Of a stretch of DNA of 34,519 nucleotides, positions 24,001 through 33,000 are shown in pieces; the first letter of the stretch is position 1; every line of letters begins with the position of its first letter. Made by a program: the position numbers and the translations under genes. The notes beneath the pieces were generated by a model, which was not told the origin of the DNA, ran no database searches, and saw nothing but the letters and a program-made list of their open reading frames with translations. Source of the DNA: Nocardiopsis ansamitocini (GTDB lineage Bacteria; Actinomycetota; Actinomycetes; Streptosporangiales; Streptosporangiaceae); assembly GCF_030268225.1 (NCBI RefSeq), contig NZ_BSQG01000016.1:1-34519 (forward strand). The letters run 5' to 3'.

Positions 24001-27000
24001 GAAAGTGTCGTCTTTGGCGAGTTGGGTGAGTTTGTTGTTGTTGTAGGCGTCGAGGATTTTTTGGACTTTTCGCTCTCTCATGTGACTGAGGATGGGTGTA
24101 GCGGTTTTGAGGTACTGGGCGGTGGTGAGGGTGTGGGAGGTTGTGGAGGTTTCTTGGTTGGTCGGGTATTGGCTTTCCAGGTAGGCGACGACCTGGTTGA
24201 GGAATCTGGCTTTGTCGGCCGAACTTCTGATTTGTTTTTGTTCTCCGGTGCCGTTGAGGTCGGCGTGTGGGCGGAAGTTTTTGTCTTTGGCGAGTTGAGT
24301 GAGGGTTTCGTTGTTGTAGGCGTCGAGGATTTTTTGGACGTTTTGTGGGTGGGTGTTTTTGAGGATGGGTACGGCGGTTTTGAGCTGCTCGATGGTGATG
24401 GGGGTGCGGGGGGTTGTGGTGGGGGTGTGGGAGGTTGTGGAGGTTTCTTGGTTGGTCGGGTATTGGCTTTCCAGGTAGGCGACGATCTGGTCGAAGAGTC
24501 TGGTTTTGTCGGCGGTCCTTTTGAGTTGTTTTTGTTCTCCGGTGCCGTTGAGGTCGGCGTTTGGGCGGAAGGTATGGTCTTTGGCGAGTTGGGTGAGGGT
24601 GTTGTTGTTGTAGGCGTCGAGGATGGTCTGGATTGTTCTTGGCTGGGTGTTTTTGAGGATGGGTACGGCGGTTTTGAGCTGCTCGATGGTGGTGAGGGTG
24701 GAGGGGGGCTGGGTAGCGCGGTTCTTGCCTTTGTCGAGGCGCGGGGTTTGGCTGGCGGTGTCGTCGTGGAAGTTGGTGCTGGGGCCAGGTTGGGTGAGGT
24801 AGGTGTCGGTGGGGTTGATACCGAAGGTGCTGGGCGGAGGCCAGGTCGTGTGCGTGGAGGTGGAGCTGGTGGCGGGGGCTGTCCAGTCCATGGCCTGGGT
24901 CGGACCGGTGTGGGGGGCGGTGCTGTAGGGGGTGGTGCTGTATTGGGGGGTGCTGTATTGGGGGGTGGTGCTGTATTGAGTGGTGTTGTAGGGGGCGGTG
25001 CTGTACTGGGTGGTTGTTTCCTCAGCGGCGTTGATGAGGAAGGAGGGGCCGACGAGGTCGTCGCTGGTGGGTGAGGCGAGGTTGAGGGTGTCGAGGTCGT
25101 AGTAGTTGGGGTCGTAGTTGGCGGGGTTGGACCAGTCGATGTCCATGGGGTCGGGGGTCCCGGCCATGTTGACGCTCAGGTCGTTGGGTCCGGTGCGGGT
25201 GGCCGCTTGGGGGGAGAGGGTGTCCCTCGTAGCGGTCTGGTCGGTGGTGGTTTCCCCGGTGGTGGTCTGGTCGGGGGTGGTGTCGGTGGGCCGGCTGGGG
25301 GGTGGGGTGAGGGTGTGGTGGGGGGTGTTGTCGGGGGTGGAGGTGCCGCCTGCTTGTTGGTAGGCGGTTTGTGCTTGGGCGAGGTCGTTTTGGGCGGCGT
25401 CCAGCGCGTTGTAGGCGTCTTCGGTTTCTTGGCGTCGTGTTCTGTTGTCTGTGTCGTACAGGCGTGCGGTGGCCAGGCGGGTGTGGGCGTGTGCGGCGTC
25501 GAGGTTCAGTTGTGTGGCGATGACGCGGGAGCCGAGGTAGCCCAGGTCGGTGGGGGGAAGGTCGCGTGCGGCGCGGGTGTTTTCCAGGGTGGTCTCGTAG
25601 CGCATCACGGCTGCTTGGGCCGCAGCGGCCTCGCGTTTCGCGGCCTCGATGGGGGAACGCTCGGTTGGGGTGGTGGTGTTCTCGGGTGCGGGCCGACCGG
25701 TGGGGTCGAGGCCGGGGTCCGGGACGCGGGCCATATTGACCTGGACGCTCGGGTCCCGCTGCCATTCGGTCAGGGTCGCGTCGATGCGGCTCGGGGACAC
25801 GAACTGGCTGAAGGCGTCGGAGTCCACCGACGAAGGCGTCAACGCCTCCGAGAACCGACGGGTCACCTCGCTTGCGCGACGGGGGTCGGGCGTCGGCGGC
25901 TCCTCGGGACGGGACCGTGTGTTCTCCCCGTCCCGGCTGCCGTCGCCCTGGCGGTCGTCGCCGGGAGTGGCATCGGTCCTGGGGGAAGGATTTTGGTCGA
26001 GGCTGTCGAGGGCCGCGCGGCGGGCCTCGACCCAGGTGGTGAACGCCGTCTCGAATTTCGCCTTGGCGTCGTCGTACTTCCGTTGCTGGGCGGTGTAGGC
26101 GTCCTGGGCAGCCGTGTCCCGTGGATCGGCGACGACGTCCTTGACCAGGTTCGGGAGCAGCGCCCGCTCGGCGTAGTAGTCCTTCTCGGCGGTGGCGAGG
26201 TCCTGCTGTGCCTTCTCCAGGCCGTCCCAGCGGTCGGCGTCCAGCCGGTCGCCGTCGAGGAGGCCGAGACGCCGGGCGTCGTCCTGGTCCAGCCACATCG
26301 TGACCGTGCTCTCGGTCTCGGCGGCACCCCGGGTCGTCGCCTTCCCGATACCGGCGAAGGCCGCCCCGGTCTGCTCGGCGCCGACCAGCCAGTGGGTGGG
26401 GACCTCCACCAGGTAGGAGCGCTTGGAGGCCGTGTCGGGGCCAGGTACGGGGCGCCCGGACTCGTTGGTTCCGTCGATGCGGATGGCGCCCTGGGCGCTC
26501 TCGGCACCGACGACGGGCCCTCCCACGAGGAGGGTGCCCGGCAGGCTGGTGCTGTTGTCGACCCCGGATCCTCCGGGATTGGCGCCGGGGGCGGGGGCCC
26601 CGGGCCCGCCGCCGTTCTCGGCCAGCCACGCGATGGGACGGGCGCCGAAGTTGAGGCCGGCGGAGAAGGACCGTGACACCAGGTTCAGGGAGAGGTCGTC
26701 CCGTGCGCTGGGGGCGGTGATGCTGGAGTCCACGGCGACGTCGACGAGCGTCGCCCGGTCGAAGTCGGGACGCGCCTTCACGGTCCAGTTGGTGGTCGCG
26801 GTGTCCATGGCGCGGGCGGTGTCGATGTCCACCAGGCGGGCGCCGTCGCTCCTGGAGAGGTCGGTGGCGTCGCCGAAGAAGGCCTTGAGGGGGATGTCGC
26901 CGAGAGCGGCGGCGACGGTGTCGTTGCCCTGGTCGATCTCCGCCTTTTCGAGCGCGTACTTCTTCGCCTCGGCTACGGCCTCGGGGGTGAGGGGGCCGGT

Positions 27001-30000
27001 GTGGTCCCACCCGTAGGTCTTGGCCAGGGCCACGTAGCCGGCGTCGCGTACGGCGGCACCCTGGTCCTGGATGTTCAACGGCGCGTTGTTCACCCGGGCG
27101 GCCCGGTTCGCGGTGGACGCGTCGGCGTCGTCGCGCCAGCTCCCGGTGGGGTCGACCACGTTGGTCGGTGTCGGTGTCGGTGTCGGCTGGGGGGCCTCCG
27201 CACCGTCGCGCGTGCCGGTGCCGTCGGCCTCGTCGCGGGCCCCGGTTCCCTCGGCCCCGTCCGAGGCGGTGTCCTGGTCGACCAGGTCGAGGTAGGAGGA
27301 GGCGAAGGCGTCCTGTACGGAGTTGTGGTCGCCCTCAACGGTGATGCTCCGGTCACCGTAGGTCATGGTGAGCCGGACGTGGGTCGGGGTCTCGGTGACA
27401 CCGTACGGACCGTCGAGCTTCGTGGTCCACGAGCTGTTCTCGGTGGGGCCGGTGATGGAGCTTTCCGAGGTGGAGACCCCGATTCCCCCCGCGGCGACCG
27501 GGCTGATGTGGTTCACGCGCGGCTGCACCAGCTGCGCGGGGTAGTTCCCCTCGTGGTCGGCGTCGGGATGGGGCCCCGGCGGGTGGTAAAAGCCTTCGCC
27601 GCGCACACCGAACGAACTGGAGGTCCCCTTGGTCACGTATCGGCCGTCGCTCACGGACTGCTCGTGCGAGAGGCTGCCGTTGCCGCCCAGCTGGACGACC
27701 GTGGGGGTCCCCCGCACGGCCTCGACCGTCACCGTTCCGTGCTTGGTCAGGCCAAGGCGGAGGGGAATCCGGGAACCGATGGGACGCAGCTTGACGGCGA
27801 CGGTCCCAGGGGTGTCGGTGCTGTGCGTGATCTGCGCGGAGATCTCCCCGAGCACCGACTCCCGGCTCTGGCCGGTCAGCTCGTACTTGTCGGCGCGGAG
27901 CTCGTTTGCGAGCTTCACCCCGGTGGAGTCGGCCGTGGCGGGGTCAACCGTCGAGTCCGCCGCTACGGCGGGGGGAGTGGGGGTGCTGTTGAGGTGGTGC
28001 CCGTGGCTCTCGTAGCCGGGGCGGACCCGGAACCGGTCCGCGCCTAGTTCGGGGTTGGGCTGGGTGGTGGGCTGCCCGGTCGCGGGGTCGACCGCGTCGT
28101 TGACCAGGTCCGCGTGGTAGAGCGCGTGCAGGGGGGCGAAACCGAACTCCGCGCCGGGGGCGTCGGTCTGGTTGCCGCGGTAGTGCTTGTCCTGTGTCGG
28201 GCGGCTGACGTTGGCTACGAAGTCGTACTCGTCGCGGACCTCCGTGGACTCGGTGAGCCGGAGGTCGGCGGTGTAGGGCCGCACCCCGCCCTGGGGGGTG
28301 AAACTCGTCTTCTGCTCATAGACCGGAATGCCCAAGGCGCCCTTGGACCACGTCTTGTCCCCGCTGACCGGGTTGACGCTGACCTGGGGGACCGGGACCT
28401 TCACGGTGCTGGGGCTGGTCTTGCCGTTGTTGGCGGCCTTCAGGTCCCGCGCGGGCTCGTTCGCGTTGACCGTGCCCCGGATCTCCAGGTCGCCGCCGAA
28501 GGAGTGTGACGCCCCCTTGCTCCTGGCGAAGCCGTTGCTGCGAGCGGATTCGGTGGTGAACTTCCCGGAGGGGAGGATGTCGTGGAAGACCACACCGGTG
28601 CGGTCGGCGTGCACGGCCGCCGTGTGCCGGCCGCTGAACATGAAGTCGCGCATCCAGTTGCGCGCCCGGTGCCCGGGGCCGGCCTTCCCGGCGTCCCGGG
28701 TCCCCCCCAGGATCTCCGAGGAGAAGTGGGTCGACGTGAAATCGTGGCCGGCGGCGCTCTTGAGGAAGTTCTGCAGACCGGGGGCGTCCGCCAGCAGGCC
28801 GTACAGCCGTTGGCGCAGGGTCGTCCCGCCCGCCCGCGTCGTGATGCCGTCGGTGATGGTGGGAACGGAGTCGAGCGCCGCCGCCTCCGGGCTCCGCTGG
28901 TCGGCGCCCAGCGGCGGCCGGGCGCCGTTGATCAGGTCGCGCACACGCGCCGCCGGGACGGCGGTGGGCTCGGCGTCGTCCACCGGGGAGTTGCGTCCGG
29001 AGGCAGGAGCCTGCTCCTGTCCGGGGTCCGAAGCGTGCCGAGCGTCGGCCCGGGGGTCGTTCTGCGCGGGGCTCTCCAGCTCCATCCGCCCCTGGATCGG
29101 AGTGTCCTTCAGCAGGTCGACGCGGTGTCCGTCGTATCCGGGGCGGTTCTTCGCGACGGCCTCCCGCGCCTCTGGGAGGAGGTCGTCGGTCTTGCGGAAT
29201 TTGCCCATCTCCGCATGGAAGTCGAGGGAATAGCGCCAGATGTCGGTGTCACCCTTGTTGGTGATCGTCCCCGCGCTCTTCATCTTGGTCTCGGTCTCCA
29301 GACCCGTCGCGGTCTGGTACTGGTACTGGAGCTGGCCGCCGCCGCCCGCCTGGAAGCGCGCGATCCCCCGCGCGTCGCGGTTCGGCATGTCCCGGTACAT
29401 CGCGCGCACCCGGGCGCGGACGCGGTGGCTGCGTTCGTGTTCCTCCAGCTTGCGGTTTCCCTTGGCGCCTCCGCCGCTCGTCTCCGTGTGGTGTTTGGTG
29501 ACGGTCCCGGCGAACTGGCGGTCGCTGGGGGTGGCGCCGAGCCGGACGGTGATGATGTCGGGTGTGATCCATCCCTGCTTGTCGGCGTTCCACGGGTTGA
29601 AGTTCGCCAGGTCGGGGTTGACGAAGGTCGTCTCGAACAGGTGGACGTCGATGCCCTCGTTGACCCACTCGTCGGCGCGGCCGTTCAGGTTGCTCTCGGA
29701 GATCTGTTCCAGGATCTGCGCGGTGTTGTACAGCGCGATCTCGTGGTTGCGACGGAGAAGCCGCTCGCGGGTGAACCGGGACGGGGTGGTGCCCTCGTCG
29801 ACGGTGGAGGGACGCAGCGCGTAGTCGGCGGGCAGCCGGGAGAGATCGGGGATGACCAGCCCCGGGTACTCCTGCGCGATCCCCCTGAGGACCCGGTGGG
29901 CGTACTCCTGGACGACCGTGCGGGGAGGACCGGTGGGCGGGGGTGCCTGCTCGGAGGTGGAGGGGTCCGTCCGCCCGGAGGCCTCGGTGCCCTGGGTGGT

Positions 30001-33000
30001 CCGTCGGGACAGCGGGCTGGTTTCGGTCGCCGGGTCGGTGCTCCCCCTCCTCTGCCCGGCCCCGGCGGTGCTCCGGTACTGGCTGCCGTCCTCCCAGCTG
30101 ATGCCGCGGATCGGGGTGCCGCCGAAGTGCTCCGGGCGGTCGGGACCCAGGTGGGGGTAGGGGGGGAGGTGGTCGACCCGTGCGTCGGCGTCGGCGCGGT
30201 TGGCGTCGGGGTCGGCGAGCAGGCGCGCGTCCTCCAGGCTCAGGACCTCGGTGGTCCTCCCGGTGAAGCGGTGGGGGGTGGACTCGCCGTCGAACTGCAC
30301 GTAGTAGGTGCGGTCCACGTCGTACATCGCCGCGTCGTCGAAGTGGGTGACCCGGTTGCGCGACCCCTTGGCCAGCTGGACCGTTCCGGTGGAACGCTCA
30401 CGGCCATGGCGGTAGTCGACCATGGGCGCGTCGGCGCGCAGCTGGTGGAAGAACAACTGGGCGATGAACCCGAAGCCGATGCCGGGGTTGAAGAAATCGC
30501 TGCGCTTGAAGGTGTTCTCGATCTCCTTGTCGGAGTTCACACCTGTTTCCACGTTCAGGCTCGCCGGCGTGTCGGGCAGGCGGGTGAGTTCGGTCGGGAC
30601 CGACCACACGGTCATGACGCGTTCCCGGCCGGCCCCGTCCGCGACCTCCAGGTAGACCGGTCCCTTCGTCATCGTCTTCATGCTCTTGCGGAAGGAGTCC
30701 GTGGACAGCTTCGTCTGGATCTCGTGGGACGCCTTCGACCAGTCGTTGCCCCGCAGCCGGTCGACGACCTTCCGGGTGAAGCGCGCCAGTCTGTTGCCGC
30801 TCTCCGGCTTCGGTTTGAGCTGGTCGACCACCCAGTCCGCGATCGTGGGCCGGTCCCGGCCGGCCCCGGCCTCGGACGGGCCGTCCTGGGAGGGGGCGAG
30901 GCGGATGTTGTCGACGGACGCGACGTGTCCTCCGCCGAGGCGGATTCCGGCGTTGCCGGCGGGGCCGTCCGACGTCCGCGTGTCCTGGAACGGGTCGTTC
31001 AGGACGATGTGGTCGGGGGCGGTGGAGGTGCGGTCGCCGAGTTCGACGGTCATGGTCAGGCCGTCGGGGACCGTCGCGGTCTGGCGGGTCTCCAGGCCGA
31101 CGCCCTGCCGCTCCTCGCCGGTTGTCTCCGAGGGGGCGCCTTGCTCGGTGGTCTCCGGCGCGAGAACCAGTTCCGCGCTCAGGTCGGCGGTGTAGTCCAC
31201 CGCGCGTCCGCCCACGGCGGCCTTGCTCGTGGACCCCGTGTCCCTGCCGACGATCTCCGAGGAGGACGGCAGGCCCAGGCCCGCTTGGAGGGAGACGAGG
31301 AACGCGGGGCCGACGGAGACGTTCACGGTGGGGATGGGCACGAGCGGGTTGACGTAGACGATCACGCCCGCGGCCCGGTGCGTGGCCGCGGTACGGCCGT
31401 CCTGGTGGATGACGGTCTTCCCGGCCGAGTCGGAGTCGGACAGGCCGGGGGTCGGATCGTTTTTCCCGGGGATTCCGGCGAGGGGGCGCCACTGGTTGTC
31501 GCTGGACGTGAGCCGGAGTGTCGCCGAACGCCCGTCGACCGTGACGGTGTGCCCGCCGCTGTTGAAGAAGGGGCGCCTGTCCTGTGTGAAGGCGGTGGTG
31601 AAGGCATCGCGGAACGCTTGGGGGAGCTGCTGGTCGAACCGGTCCAGCAGCGCGGGGAAGCCGCTGCGGCCCTGCTCCCCGCCGGTGTTCAGGGTGACCC
31701 GCCGGTCTGCCAGGAGTTCGCTGGGGAGCAGGTGGTCCAGGGAACGGGTGTAGGTACCGCGGTCGTCGTCGCGGGTACGGCCCGACTCCTGTTCGAGCCG
31801 GGTGATCTCCTCCGAGAGCCGCCGGCGGTCGCCGTCGAGGTCGCCGAGGGCCCTGACCCGGCCGTCGTCCTCGGCGAAAGCGCTCCGGTGCCGCTCGGCC
31901 TCGGTCTCGGTGTTCTCCTTCTTGGCGGTGGCGTCGTCGATGGCGTCGATGACCGAGCGGTGCGTGGTCTCGTGGACCCGGTTCTCCTCCTCGGCGCGTC
32001 GGCTCTGCTCGGAGAGCTCCCGGTGTTCCTGCTCCAGACGGTCGGCGGTGGCACGCTCCTCGGCCAACCGCTGGTCGATCCGCTCGCGCTGCGCGGTGTG
32101 GTCCGGGGCGTCCTGGGGGAGGGAGTCGCGTTCCTGTTCGAGTCGGGTGATCTTCTCCCGCTGCCGCTCGGCCTCGGCGCCCTTCTCCTCGGACAGTTGC
32201 CGGGCTTCCTCGGCGCGTGCGCCCGTCGCCTGCGCCGCCAGCTCGGTGTGGTCGCTCACCGTCCTGAGGTGGTCCAGGTGGGCGTCCCACAGCCGCGAGG
32301 TGGCGTCCAGGGTCTGCCTGCCCAGTTCGACGGCCTTCTGCAAGGACTCGTTGTGGGCCTGGCCGGCGGTGATGAGGTCGAGCTCGTCGCGTTTCTGGTT
32401 GCGCTGGTCGCGGTCGAGGTCCCGCTGGGCGGACTCCGCTTTCCTCTCGGCTGCGGCCACTTCGCGGTCACGCCGGGAGACGGTGTCCGCGTAGGCCCGC
32501 CGCTGGTCGCTGTGGCGGCGTTCGTCCCGGTCGGCGGCGCGTTCGGCCCGTCGCTGGTCGCGGGCGTCGGCCGCCGCCTTGTCGCCGGCCTCCTTGAGTG
32601 CCTGGCTGAGGCTCGGGACGAGTGCTTCGGCGTTGTCCTCCAGCTGTTCGGCTCGGGCCAGCAGTTCGCGGGAGTTCCTGGAGGCGTCCTCGCGCACCTG
32701 GTCGGCTTCGACCAGCAGATCCCCGGCACGGCTGGAGGCGGTCTCGCGCACCTGGTCGGCTTCGGCCCGCAGCTCCCGGGCACGGTCGGCGTCGTTCTCC
32801 AGCTGTTCGGCTCGGGCCAGCAGTTCGCGGGAGTTCCTGGAGGCGTCCTCGCGCACCTGGACGGCTTCGGCCCGCAGCTCCCGGGCACGGCTGGAGGCGG
32901 TCTCGCGCACCTGATCGGCTTCGCCCCGCAGCCCCGCGGCCTCGCCGCGCAAGCGCGTGCGTTCCGTCGGAGCGTGGGCGAGTGCCTCCCGGGCGTCCGT

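Noticed and set aside
23860-24700. Insertion sequence or transposon remnant
   Set aside because: The repeats keep the reading frame, have no terminal inverted repeats and encode no transposase.
25022-27010. Minus-strand open frame of 662 codons in another frame
   Set aside because: Arg/Pro/Gly-rich shadow overlapping the real frame, which here gives strands, hairpin A and linker L1.
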